Positions 1 to 8,700 of a stretch of 39,968 nucleotides of DNA are shown piece after piece; position 1 is the stretch's first letter; each line of letters opens with the position of its first letter. The translations under genes were made by a program, and so were the position numbers. The notes under the pieces were generated by a model. The model worked only from the letters and a program-made list of their open reading frames with translations, was not told the origin of the DNA and did no database searches. The stretch is from a virus, in IMG/VR virus record IMGVR_UViG_3300042453_005149, positions 1 to 39,968 of that record; one strand, given 5' to 3'.

Positions 1-860
1 TCTCCACTGGTGTAATTTTGTGAAGATCTGTGATTTATCTGTATGTTCGCTGGCTCGGGGCATTCATTTCTCACGTTTATGAATTCACGGAACTCTACCT
101 CGTCGGAGCCGTTCTCGTTTTCCACAATCAACTTAACCGAGTATATCCCGGGATCTAGATATGTCTTCGTTAAGGTCGTACCATTCACCGCTACTCCCTC
201 CACCACATCTTCCTTGGAAAGATATTCCTCGTAATTTTGAGATGTAATCACAACGTCGGGGGATCCTTCCTCTCCGAAGGTCCAAGTCTCCTTGACCCAA
301 CCCGAACTCAGTCTTAGACTCTGATTCGTGAATTTAACTGTGAGCCCCTGTGCGCCGGCCAGTCCAGTACGCTTGTCAGCAACGAACCAAGCCTTGGGCG
401 TGAAAACCAGACGCTCCAAATAGTTTATTCTCCCGCTCAGCGTTTCTTTTTTATCCTTCGTCGTGCCAAGGAATTTTTCTGCCTCAATCAACGTGTCCTT
501 GAGATGGTTGTGATGCTTGTCCAGCACGTTCATGGTCACATTGGTTATCCGTTTTGGTTTGACGGAATCCAGATGGGCGAACTCAGGCAATAGCTCCAAA
601 TCCTCAAAGCTGACCGAGGTCTTGGAGCCGTAGTAAAAACTCAATGCCCTTTTGTCTATGTCGCTGCACTGCTCGGTCAGCGTGATGATTCCAGTGTCCG
701 GAAATCTGCCCATGACCTCGGAGTCTCCCTCAACTAGAATGCTCAAGTCGCCCGGATTGTAATCCTCCAGAAGCCTTACCCTTAGAGAGTCATGGACCAA
801 AAAGAGATTGTCATCGGTGTCAAAGGAGTTCGGATAATTGCTCGCCGTTGGTATGGTCAT
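1..860 (-). CDS. PKD-domain virion protein, partial (C-terminus beyond window)
   Basis: An open frame starts at an ATG at 860 and runs without a stop through the left edge, giving about 286 visible residues (start MTIPTASNYPNSFDTDD). Its start overlaps the stop of the upstream PKD gene as ATGA. Residues about 165-265 look like a PKD/Ig-like beta-sandwich: a WTFGEEGSP segment (compare the PKD WxFGDGS motif), then TYLDPGIYSVKLIVENENGS, then EFINV. The N-terminal part also resembles the next gene upstream: FPDTGIITL and FYYGSKT here, FPDKGIIRV and VYYGAKN there. The two are therefore probably paralogues. PKD domains in phages are usually in exposed tail, baseplate or capsid decorations that bind proteins or sugars. 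Function is inferred from the domain only. Confidence 0.75.
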   Translation of the reverse strand, partial: MTIPTASNYPNSFDTDDNLFLVHDSLRVRLLEDYNPGDLSILVEGDSEVMGRFPDTGIITLTEQCSDIDKRALSFYYGSKTSVSFEDLELLPEFAHLDSVKPKRITNVTMNVLDKHHNHLKDTLIEAEKFLGTTKDKKETLSGRINYLERLVFTPKAWFVADKRTGLAGAQGLTVKFTNQSLRLSSGWVKETWTFGEEGSPDVVITSQNYEEYLSKEDVVEGVAVNGTTLTKTYLDPGIYSVKLIVENENGSDEVEFREFINVRNECPEPANIQINHRSSQNYTSG

Positions 861-1849
861 GAAACCTCCAATGAGCCGCTGGAAAGAAACACACGCCTGA
901 CCCTGTCGTTCGCGAAGGCAACCAGAAGGGAAGGTTCGTAAGTTCCGTCTTCATCGTATGTGTGCACGATCTCGTGCACGTTCGGGTCCTGTTGGACCAC
1001 TGGTTCTGAACCGTCGCCGAAAACCCAGAATCTCTGCTTTATATCCCCGTCTGTCTGGTCCACGAAGCGATAGGTTCTAGACTGAGATTCGACGGGCACA
1101 TGATAGAAGAAACCTTCAATCTCGTCCTCGGAAATCGTGATGTAATTCGTCTTGCTGGCTATGCCCTGAATGCCTGCATCGGTTATCAAGTGAAGTTTAA
1201 CCGTGTAAGTCCCTTCCTTGACATAAGCATGAAAAGGATTTTTTTCCACGCTTTGAGAACCGTCGCCGAAGTCCCAAAGGTGCCTCACCACATTGCTCTC
1301 GCTCAAGTTCTGAAACCTTATGTCCGCCCCAGGCTTCGCTCTTTTCGGAAAGGCCCTGAAAATAGGCTTCGGCGAAAGGAACTTCAGTTCCATGTCCTTG
1401 AGACGCCTGTGCAGGCTTCCCTCGGAAGGGTTCTTCAGCAACCCCACCCTTCTTTCTATGTTTATGAGAGCGTCTTTTATGGCGTTGTGCGGCTCTGCGG
1501 CGACTGAATTGGTAACCCACGACCCCGACGGCCATTGACCTTGTCTGGAGCCCGCAAAACCCCGGATCAGATCGTAAAAAGTCGTGTCGTTCTTGGCTCC
1601 ATAATAAACCAATTCCGCCTCGCCGGGCTTCCCAGCTGGCGGACCGACCCTGATGATTCCCTTGTCGGGAAAAGAACTTGTGCCCCCGACTATCATCCTT
1701 TTGCCGTTGTAGGCCAGACCAGACCTCAGGGTCGTCTCCGCATTGTTGCGCACCTCGTACAGGCTGTCCTTGTCATCGAGTGCGTCAGGAAACAGGGACA
1801 GGCCGCCCGATACGTATCCTTGGTCCAAACTGGAGGGTCTGTCAGCCAT
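857..1849 (-). CDS. Two-PKD-domain virion protein, probable tail or baseplate appendage
   Basis: 330 residues. Two PKD-like domains are visible: residues about 158-242 (RHLWDFGDGSQS, then HAYVKEGTYTVKLHL) and about 248-325 (QRFWVFGDGSEP, then HTYDEDGTYEPSLLV). WxFGDGS and the tyrosine-rich YxxxGTYxVxL segment are the PKD signature. The N-terminal 140 residues (FPDKGIIRV, YYGAKND) match the start of the following gene and may form a virion-attachment module. The start has an AAGGA site eight bases upstream and overlaps the end of the coiled-coil gene before it. The gene sits at the end of the baseplate operon, where appendages and fibres are commonly encoded. A surface-adhesion role is inference. 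Confidence 0.8.
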   Translation of the reverse strand: MADRPSSLDQGYVSGGLSLFPDALDDKDSLYEVRNNAETTLRSGLAYNGKRMIVGGTSSFPDKGIIRVGPPAGKPGEAELVYYGAKNDTTFYDLIRGFAGSRQGQWPSGSWVTNSVAAEPHNAIKDALINIERRVGLLKNPSEGSLHRRLKDMELKFLSPKPIFRAFPKRAKPGADIRFQNLSESNVVRHLWDFGDGSQSVEKNPFHAYVKEGTYTVKLHLITDAGIQGIASKTNYITISEDEIEGFFYHVPVESQSRTYRFVDQTDGDIKQRFWVFGDGSEPVVQQDPNVHEIVHTYDEDGTYEPSLLVAFANDRVRRVFLSSGSLEVS

Positions 1850-2507
1850 TCTGTTTTTCCTTGTTCTCTATCCCCGATCTTTTCACTGCGATGGCCCGGT
1901 CTTGGATTTGCTCCAGTAGACCTATCATCTCCTTCCTGGTAGCGGACTCGTTGTCCATCGCAAGTATGCACTTGACCAGTTCAAGATCCAGCGGCTTCTG
2001 CAGGAGAAGTCTCAACTGTAGCTCTTGTGCGAAGTTCTCGTTCCAGAACTCGGCGTTTGACTCTGGGTCGTCGTGCCTCTTGAGCGGCTCTATCTTCTCC
2101 AGTTGCTCGTATGCAGCCATGAAGAAATTCGTTTCCTCCTCGGTTTCACGAAGTTTCTTGGTCATGTCTCTTACGGAGTCCATAAGAGCCGTCTTCTTGC
2201 GGTTCAACTTCCTTTTTTGAATTGACTTGTACTCTCTATGTAGGTCGTTTTTCTCTTTCTTTTTTTCCAAAATCGCCATTTTTAGATCAAGCATTTTTAT
2301 GTCGTCCTCGGCCTCTTCAATGCCCAAATTCATTGATTTCATCGCCGAAACCCGAGCATCTATCTCCCTGAGGCACTTCTGAAGTTTGGCTTGGGTGGTC
2401 AGTTCCTTACCCAGAACGAAGTGTTTGAGTTGATAGAAAGTATGCCTATTTGAAACCCCCGATCGGGTTATTAATGCATCGGCTCGGCCGTAAGTCTGAC
2501 TTGACAT
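1842..2507 (-). CDS. Coiled-coil protein of unknown function in the tail operon
   Basis: 221 residues, not recognised. The sequence is strongly charged and helical. A coiled coil seems likely over residues about 40-145, with heptad-like runs of Lys, Glu and Leu. There is no signal peptide or membrane segment. It starts 64 bases from the divergent deoxyribosyltransferase-like gene, with an AAAGGGAGC Shine-Dalgarno region. It overlaps the downstream PKD gene by eight bases and is therefore probably co-translated with the two PKD proteins. It could be a fibre/appendage chaperone or a structural linker. Neither can be told from the sequence. Confidence 0.7.
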   Translation of the reverse strand: MSSQTYGRADALITRSGVSNRHTFYQLKHFVLGKELTTQAKLQKCLREIDARVSAMKSMNLGIEEAEDDIKMLDLKMAILEKKKEKNDLHREYKSIQKRKLNRKKTALMDSVRDMTKKLRETEEETNFFMAAYEQLEKIEPLKRHDDPESNAEFWNENFAQELQLRLLLQKPLDLELVKCILAMDNESATRKEMIGLLEQIQDRAIAVKRSGIENKEKQNG

Positions 2508-2570
2508 TGAAGCTCCCTTTGGATAATTTAATAGAGAGGCAAGTGATCAATTTAGCAAGAATGTGAAATC

Positions 2571-3104
2571 ATGAACAGACTAAAAAACCAGAGGGTTTAT
2601 CTAGCGGGAGCCATGGACCGGGTCGCCGACAGGGGGGCTGGATGGCGCGCCCTGATAACCCCTTTCCTGCAGAATCTAGGGGTGACCGTGTTCAACCCAC
2701 TGAACAAGCCCAGCGACCTCGGAGCCGAGGACGAGGACACTCACAGAAGAAAAGTCCTTCTAAAAGAAGAAGGGGATTACGAGGGGTTTTCCGACATCAT
2801 GAAGACTGTCAGGGCAATAGATCTAAGGCTCGTGGATATCAGTGATTTTCTGGTGGTCAACTTAGATCTTAACACCCATCCATGCGGAACCTTGGAAGAG
2901 ATATTCCTCGCCAACAGATCCAAGAAGCCGGTTGTCGTCAGGATGGAACAGGGAAAAGGCAACGTGCCCGATTGGCTGTTTGGCACGCTTCCTCATTCCA
3001 TGTTCTTTTCAACGTGGGGAGAGGTCCGTGACTATCTCAAATACATAAACAGTTCGCCGGAGATAGAGTGCGAAGGAAGGTGGAGATTTTTTAATCTCGG
3101 TTGA
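2571..3104 (+). CDS. Nucleoside 2-deoxyribosyltransferase-like protein
   Basis: 177 residues. The N-terminus (RVYLAGAMD, then GAGWRALITPFLQNLGVTVFNP) and the later CGTLEEIFLANRSKKPVVV segment match the nucleoside 2-deoxyribosyltransferase fold, in which a glutamate in a GTxxE motif is the catalytic nucleophile and the first strand plus VYLAGP/A binds the base. The likely nucleophile here is one of the two glutamates at about residues 107-108. Such enzymes cleave or exchange the glycosidic bond of deoxynucleosides. Phage members could serve nucleotide salvage or modified-base supply. The gene is the only plus-strand gene in the first 24.5 kb and is flanked by minus-strand structural genes on both sides, so it looks like an inserted single-gene cassette. 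The exact substrate is unknown. Confidence 0.7.
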   Translation: MNRLKNQRVYLAGAMDRVADRGAGWRALITPFLQNLGVTVFNPLNKPSDLGAEDEDTHRRKVLLKEEGDYEGFSDIMKTVRAIDLRLVDISDFLVVNLDLNTHPCGTLEEIFLANRSKKPVVVRMEQGKGNVPDWLFGTLPHSMFFSTWGEVRDYLKYINSSPEIECEGRWRFFNLG

Positions 3105-3665
3105 TCAACATATCTTCACTCCCAATATGGCCTTGAATGCCGCCCCTTTGCTGTCGGCCTCCAATCCCCAAAATTGCTTGGATATTTTTATCGGGTTGTC
3201 GGAAAACTTGCCCACTTCCTCATACAGACTCTTGTGAATTAGAATTCCATTCAAGGTGCATTCCGAAAAATCAGAAAGTATCTTTGATGGAATCCCTTGT
3301 ATGTCGTATGTCGTCACTATGGGGAAAAGAACATCTTTTTTGTTCTTTATCCATTTGAAATATCTTGTTTCTATGCTTCTGGGGAGCCACGCCCCTTCCA
3401 TGATGAACATGCACCACCCATCACCCGCGTTCTTCATGCCGGCATTCATCAACGACGTGACTGTTTCCCCTCCTCTGAAAGTTGGACAAACCGCCTTCAT
3501 TTCTTCAAATTCTGGTTTCTTTATCTTTTTCTCCACCGCACAGACGATTGCGGCATCTTCCGAATAGTTGTTCTTTATTGAACGAACTGTTCCCTTTAGT
3601 CTTCCTATGTTCGGATCCGGAGAAAGGACTACGAATGTTATGTTGTTGTGCCGTTCAATTTGCAT
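3105..3665 (-). CDS. Glycosyltransferase-like (GT-A fold) protein
   Basis: 186 residues from the ATG at 3665 (MQIERHNN). A longer frame exists upstream but lies inside the preceding structural gene, so the shorter start is preferred; this ATG lies just past that gene's TAA. The opening strand and helix (NITFVVLSPDPNIGRLKGTV, then DAAIVCAVEK) look like the nucleotide-sugar-binding start of family 2-type glycosyltransferases. MEGAWLPRSIETRYF sits where an acceptor or metal-binding region would be, but no clear DxD is visible. Two other glycosyltransferase-like proteins lie at 27-29 kb. Roles in glycosylating virion proteins or host surface sugars are possible. The assignment is by overall pattern, not by a catalytic motif. 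Confidence 0.5.
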   Translation of the reverse strand: MQIERHNNITFVVLSPDPNIGRLKGTVRSIKNNYSEDAAIVCAVEKKIKKPEFEEMKAVCPTFRGGETVTSLMNAGMKNAGDGWCMFIMEGAWLPRSIETRYFKWIKNKKDVLFPIVTTYDIQGIPSKILSDFSECTLNGILIHKSLYEEVGKFSDNPIKISKQFWGLEADSKGAAFKAILGVKIC

Positions 3666-3666
3666 T

Positions 3667-4524
3667 TTAATTGGAAGAGCTGCTTGACGAAGAACTGCTT
3701 GACGATGAGCTGCTGAAAGTCGGCAGAGGAGTGCCCAACAATTCGTCAAAATCTATTCTTACGACATCATTTACGCTCAAGGCTCTGTTGAGACTGAAAG
3801 TTCCGGCCTCATAGTCTTGATCCTCAACATAGGTTGACACCCAAGAAGTACTGGAAGATCCGTAATTCATTACCTTCACGGCCTCGTCCGTGAGCCTTGA
3901 TCCGTTCACGTAGACCCTGAGGGTTCCATCCATGAAAGAAGTATTAAGAGATGTGGTCTTGTAGTGCTGAAAACTAGGACTAGAAGGATTGTCGTAGGCG
4001 GGAGTAACGTCGTAGTGGTGTCTGTGTGCTATGTCCGGCGGGAGGTTTGAATGTATCGCTAGCGTGTCCGGGCTTGTAAATTCAAAGAATATGCTCGGTG
4101 ATTTGACGAGTTTAAGAGAACCACTCTCCAGATCGGGAGGAAAAGTCACAATGGAATCATCTACGTCTTCTATTTCCATCTGGAATCTGTTCGCCCCGTC
4201 CAGAACGAGATCCAACTTGTCGCGCTCCGCAGTGGTCATTCTCACGTAATTTTCGCCGTCCACGTGGGATTCTATACTGTGGAGGGTTTCGTCCACGGCC
4301 GAAGTCTTGAGATCTCCGTTCGCCTCCAATGAGACATCCAGCCTGTCGTTCAATGATCCAACGCTTCCGGCCGCGCCCCTGAGCACGTCCGTATTGGTGT
4401 CCACCTGTATGTTCACCATGCCTATCCTGGCAAGTATGTTCTTGAGCGGCAGGTTGTCATACAAGTGATGATAAGGCTGATTTGCCTCGTACAACGACTC
4501 CGGGATGCTGTTTATCTGGGGCAT
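3667..4524 (-). CDS. Virion structural protein with polyserine C-terminus
   Basis: 285 residues. The N-terminal part (LYEANQPYHHLYDNLPLKNILARI) looks like a virion-attachment segment, and the middle is beta-rich with PDIAHRHHYDVTPAY and RVYNGSR-like stretches typical of phage tail accessory proteins. The protein ends in 14 consecutive serines followed by Asn. All six serine codons are used in that tract, so it is kept at the protein level rather than arising from simple DNA slippage. The start has a GAGG site seven bases upstream, inside the end of the SET-domain gene. The exact virion location is unknown. Confidence 0.65.
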   Translation of the reverse strand: MPQINSIPESLYEANQPYHHLYDNLPLKNILARIGMVNIQVDTNTDVLRGAAGSVGSLNDRLDVSLEANGDLKTSAVDETLHSIESHVDGENYVRMTTAERDKLDLVLDGANRFQMEIEDVDDSIVTFPPDLESGSLKLVKSPSIFFEFTSPDTLAIHSNLPPDIAHRHHYDVTPAYDNPSSPSFQHYKTTSLNTSFMDGTLRVYVNGSRLTDEAVKVMNYGSSSTSWVSTYVEDQDYEAGTFSLNRALSVNDVVRIDFDELLGTPLPTFSSSSSSSSSSSSSSN

Positions 4525-5001
4525 TTAGTACCTCTTTAGTTTTCCTAAGTTATATAGACCAAGTTCCAGAAAACTGCCCCATTCCTTGTCCTCGGAGGCT
4601 CCCCGGGCCCTTCTGAATTCCTCTCCGTAGTCGCCTAGTACTTCTTCGTTCTTCTCTACATCCCGGATGAAGTGATACACGCAAATTTCCTCGCCTTCCC
4701 TTTTTACATATCTTATCTCAACGTTCTGGTCTCGTTTGTTATTGGCATGGTTCACTATGCCGCCGTAACCCATTGGAATTATGTGCTTTTTGAATGAGTC
4801 GGCGTAGTCGGCCGCAAACTTGTATTCGTCGGCGTACGAAGAGCATAAATCAGCGACGGAACCCCTGTCCACAAGCACGCCTATCACCTCTAGATCGTCC
4901 CCCTTCTTTATCCTCTTTGAGGCGAAAAGTCCCCTTCCTGCTCCCGGTTGAGTGGATTGAGAAACGTAAAATCTGTCGTCTTTCTCTTCAATCTCTATCA
5001 T
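4525..5001 (-). CDS. SET-domain protein (putative lysine methyltransferase)
   Basis: 158 residues. Three SET-domain landmarks are in order: GAGRGLFASKRIKKGD at about 21-36 (compare GRGVFA..I..GE), IVNHANNKRDQN at about 84-95 (compare the NHS..PN motif that binds S-adenosylmethionine), and NEEVLGDYGEEF at about 117-128 (compare GEEL..DYG). The family transfers a methyl group from S-adenosylmethionine to protein lysines. The length is close to a minimal SET domain, with no extra domain. The start overlaps the upstream stop as ATGA with a GGGGA ribosome site. A second SET protein is at 32.9-33.4 kb. Its target is unknown; a virion or host protein are both possible. Confidence 0.8.
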   Translation of the reverse strand: MIEIEEKDDRFYVSQSTQPGAGRGLFASKRIKKGDDLEVIGVLVDRGSVADLCSSYADEYKFAADYADSFKKHIIPMGYGGIVNHANNKRDQNVEIRYVKREGEEICVYHFIRDVEKNEEVLGDYGEEFRRARGASEDKEWGSFLELGLYNLGKLKRY

Positions 5002-5237
5002 TGAAGATTCCCCGTTCTCAACGCGTCGTTGATTTGTTTCATGGTGGGCCTGAAACCCAGAACCTCCGACAGGGAATCCAACAAATGATCTCTTATGTCG
5101 TTGTGGACCGACCTGATATCCTCTTGATCATTCGCCATCTCTATGGACGCGTCGTCCAGTCCCCAGTCAAAAAGTTCTCCGTTTATGAATATGACTTTCT
5201 GACCCTCCGATTCCCCAACTTCAAAAGAAAAACTCAT
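4998..5237 (-). CDS. Small acidic protein of unknown function
   Basis: 79 residues if the ATG at 5237 (MSFSFEVGESEG) is used. That codon is preceded by a run of six G and then AG, a strong Shine-Dalgarno site. An upstream in-frame ATG at 5270 would overlap the fibre-adaptor gene by 22 bases and has no comparable site. The product is acidic with a beta-rich first half and helical second half (RDHLLDSLSEVLGF). It is not recognised. It lies between the fibre-adaptor-like gene and the SET-domain gene with overlaps on one side, so it belongs to the same transcript. Confidence 0.6.
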   Translation of the reverse strand: MSFSFEVGESEGQKVIFINGELFDWGLDDASIEMANDQEDIRSVHNDIRDHLLDSLSEVLGFRPTMKQINDALRTGNLQ

Positions 5238-5248
5238 TCTCCCCCCGT

Positions 5249-5719
5249 TCAGATGAAGCTGAGCCGCCAATTAAAAGTCACCTGAATCTGCGGCGTCTTG
5301 GTTATTCCGGGAAAGGTGGCCATGCTGTAAAGGTCGCCGGTGTGCAACTGCAAGGCCATCTCGTTCAAGGTAAAATTGTTGCCTTCGTCGTAAGACAACA
5401 CCGAAGTGAATACAACCTGAGTGCTGTTGTTCGGATCTATGTTTGCGATCACGGGCTTGGAAGCACGAGTGGAGCCGAAAAGCCCATTCCTATCAGCCGC
5501 GACAGTCTTCGGAACTCCGCCGGTCGTTCCTCCATCCCCAAAAAGCATCCTGTTGATGAAGAAGTCAAAATCGTCACCGACCCGGTTGGCCAAGGAGAGA
5601 GCGAGTGCCTCTCTCCCAGTCCTGAGTATGGTGTTCCTGAATTCTACAATTTGGCGCGAGCCGTCCCTCGCCTCAATCATCATTTCCACATCGCCCCTGC
5701 AACTCGTTGACTCTTGCAT
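5249..5719 (-). CDS. Tail fibre adaptor-like virion protein
   Basis: 156 residues from the ATG at 5719; a GTG one codon earlier at 5722 is an alternative. The AAGGAG run upstream fits the ATG better. The N-terminus (DGSRQIVEFRNTILRTGREA) and the C-terminus (NNFTLNEMALQLHTGDLYSM, then FNWRLSFI) resemble the N-terminal attachment domain of P2 gpH-type tail fibres, where an xIxExGLxxxDGxL strand and a final WxIxF strand are common. The gene directly follows the gp7/gpI-like wedge gene, the usual place for fibre-attachment proteins. Its start overlaps the wedge stop. The family link is inference from motif and position. Confidence 0.55.
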   Translation of the reverse strand: MQESTSCRGDVEMMIEARDGSRQIVEFRNTILRTGREALALSLANRVGDDFDFFINRMLFGDGGTTGGVPKTVAADRNGLFGSTRASKPVIANIDPNNSTQVVFTSVLSYDEGNNFTLNEMALQLHTGDLYSMATFPGITKTPQIQVTFNWRLSFI

Positions 5720-8700
5720 CACTCCTTCTCCTCTTCTTTGTATTCTATCTTAAAATCTATTGATTCGGTCTGGCCCACTATGTCTATGGGCTGATTGGCA
5801 TTCGCGGCATTCAGTACGGAAGACATAAGGACCACTCTGTTGTAATCGTTGGTATTTGTCAAAATACTTCCTCCGCTCCTGTCTATTCCGTCAAACTGAT
5901 ACCTCGGCGGATGGGCCGTATAAGGTGGGACGACCTTCTCCGGAAGCTCCAGATTCTCCTTCGCGAACTTGTACACCATGAAATTTACGACTTCGCCGGA
6001 TATGGAGAATTCGTCCATGGGACCCAAAAGCACGACGGCAGACCCGTCAACTTCCGAAATAGTGTAGTATTTGCCGTCTATAAATAGCAGGAAGTTCTCC
6101 TTGACATTATCTGAATTAAGATCGGCAGGATCGTAATTGGCCCCGTTTGATATTTCCGCGATCGTCTCCAGATCGTCGTCCGCATCCAAGGCCAGTCCCT
6201 CATAGCCCAACTGACCCACCTTGTTGTCAAAGACTCGTCTATAAACCTTTACGTCCTCGCCCCCCACTCCGCCCTCGTCATAATCCTGTATATAAAATTG
6301 GTCGTCTTGACCGGACTTGAATGACTTGACCCTGTACGATCTGGTGGACGAGGGCCATCCAAGATAAATGTAGTCCCCTATCTTCACCGAGTCCCTCACG
6401 TCGCCGACAAGCGAATTCACAGTGATCAATCCGTAATGGTAGGTGTCGGGTGCCGAAGCCGTGAGCGAAAACTTCTGAACTACGCCGTCCCTCAGCAGTT
6501 CCCAGCCAGAGACGGGCGATATGGATGACTCCTCCTTCAGAAGAAGAGCGCCGTCCGGCAGCACATTCTGTATGGAATATTCCTTGTCGTCTACCCTTAG
6601 TCTCCAAACGCTTCCGGTCACCGAGTTGAAGTCAACATCGTATTGTGTGACTATGCCCAACATGTGAAAATCCGCATCGTCGTCCGTGAATATTATTTGG
6701 TCTGCCTGGTCTATATCCACGTTGAAATCGACAATCCTGTTTGAAACCCTATACTCAAAAAGAGGGCCCACAAGGGATGAATCCACACCTGAAGGCTCGT
6801 GTATCTTGGCCGAACTCCTGTTGACCTCCGCGAGAGTGTAGTTGCTCGTGGTCATGCCGAGTATCTCGAGCAGATTTCCACTCTCAAAAGGGTCCGAATC
6901 AAGTTGCGATGTGTTAACGTTTACCGAGTCAAAACCCTGCGTCTTTCCCTTGAAATCCGGATCGGACAATTCCGATTCGTCCGAAGTCGTGGAGGGCATA
7001 AGAGAAATTCCACTGTTCCTGATGGTCCCTGACCATGTTGTTCCCGATCCATTAGAGACCGGCGAATAACTGGCGAGCATGTCGCGCTTGACACTTTCCA
7101 GATCGTCCGCATCCACATTCCTGTGGAATATCTTCTGACCATCGCCAGCGATCAACACGTCCTCGCGAGAATAAGAGACGAGCATGTCAATCCTTTCGGC
7201 AGAAGGCCTGACAAATTCGTTTACCGCCCCACTCAGGTTAAACGTGTGTATCCTAGAGTGGAAGGGCATGTACTCGTCCACGATGTTCCTAGCCTCGTTG
7301 AAACTATCGTCTGACAACTTCTCCACTTCCAGGTCAAGATTGAAGCTGCTGCTCTGGCAACCTCCGCACGGGTCCACGAAATCCTTGTCTATGTCGCAAG
7401 GATCAATGCTGTCGCGCTTTGATCCGTTGTATTCATCCATGTTGTAGGCATTTTCACTGTAAGGGAATTCGGTCCTGATCTTGCCCCAAATGATCGGATC
7501 TGCTAGGGGATGTCTAGTGGGTACAATAAGGTTGAACATTGGGTCGTCCTCTTCCAAGGCCCGCACGTTCCAATTCTTCGGAGGATAGTCCTGATCGCGT
7601 TCGTCTCTGTCATCCAAGAGGGGGAGCGACCTTATATAATCCTCGGATTCCTGAACCCCCGCCGGAACGTTCCGCGTACGGTACAAAATCCTTACCGAAT
7701 CGCCCTCGCTTAATCCGGGACCCGTCCAGACGATACTTTCCTCGTTGGTCTCTATGTAAGAGGCATAGTCTTCGGTCAATTCCTGCCATTCTTGACCCGA
7801 CCCAGCAGGCCTGTACCAGAGGCCAAAGTTCTCGTCTACCGGCAGAATCATCGTCTTTGAGAGTGAGAAAGTTGAAAATCCGTCATAGACGAAATGCTCC
7901 TGATGGGTGTATTTGGAAACAACCTGCCACAATCTCGTTATCTTCTGGAATTTCATTCCTATGTCGCCGAGGGCCGACTTGAGCCCGAGGATGGAGCCCT
8001 TGCGTTTGAAATTGGGTATCGCCTTCTTTATCTGCCTCCTCCACAGCGTTGGGTCTGACGACTTCAGGCGAAGGTTGAACATGTTTGAAAGAAGCGGCAG
8101 CAATTGCTCGTGGGTGGCGTTGGCGTCCAGCAAATCTATGATTTGATTCGCCATGTTCTCCACCATGCCGAATCCGGCCCCAACCGATTCGTTGAGTCCC
8201 TTCATGACCAACGGCGTGAGATCGTTCTCGGACAATATGCTCTTGAACATTTCGGGCGTGTAACGATCCAGAAGCATTTCGTACTTGCGGGGGTCGGCCA
8301 CGTGCGTCGGTATGCTTGCCGTGAGCGCCCCGTTGGCGTGCAAAGAGAAATATGTATGGGCCGACATGGAGTCGCCCGCCATCCGTGGCGTCCAATTCCA
8401 ACATATGAAATAATCTCCCTCCCTCATGTCCAAGGGTTGCCACTCAAGAACAAACTTTCCAGTTTGTATCTTTCCGTTTTCCTCGTACTCGTAAAGAATG
8501 TTGTCGGCGATCGTCTTATCTTTTTCCTCGATTGGCACAAGCGTCGGATTAAGCCACGCCGGAAAAAGCTCTCCTGTTTCGGGGTCTGTGTAGCCTCCGA
8601 ACACCTTGACAGGAATTGCGTCCTTGTAGAAGAAGGTTGAGGTCTTCCTTGAATCTTCAATCTGTTTCTTTAGATCACGAAGGCGATCCGACGAATTACT

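Noticed and set aside
1100-1507. Plus-strand open frame of 135 codons inside the PKD gene
   Set aside because: It lies wholly antisense to a well-supported gene and codes no known fold.
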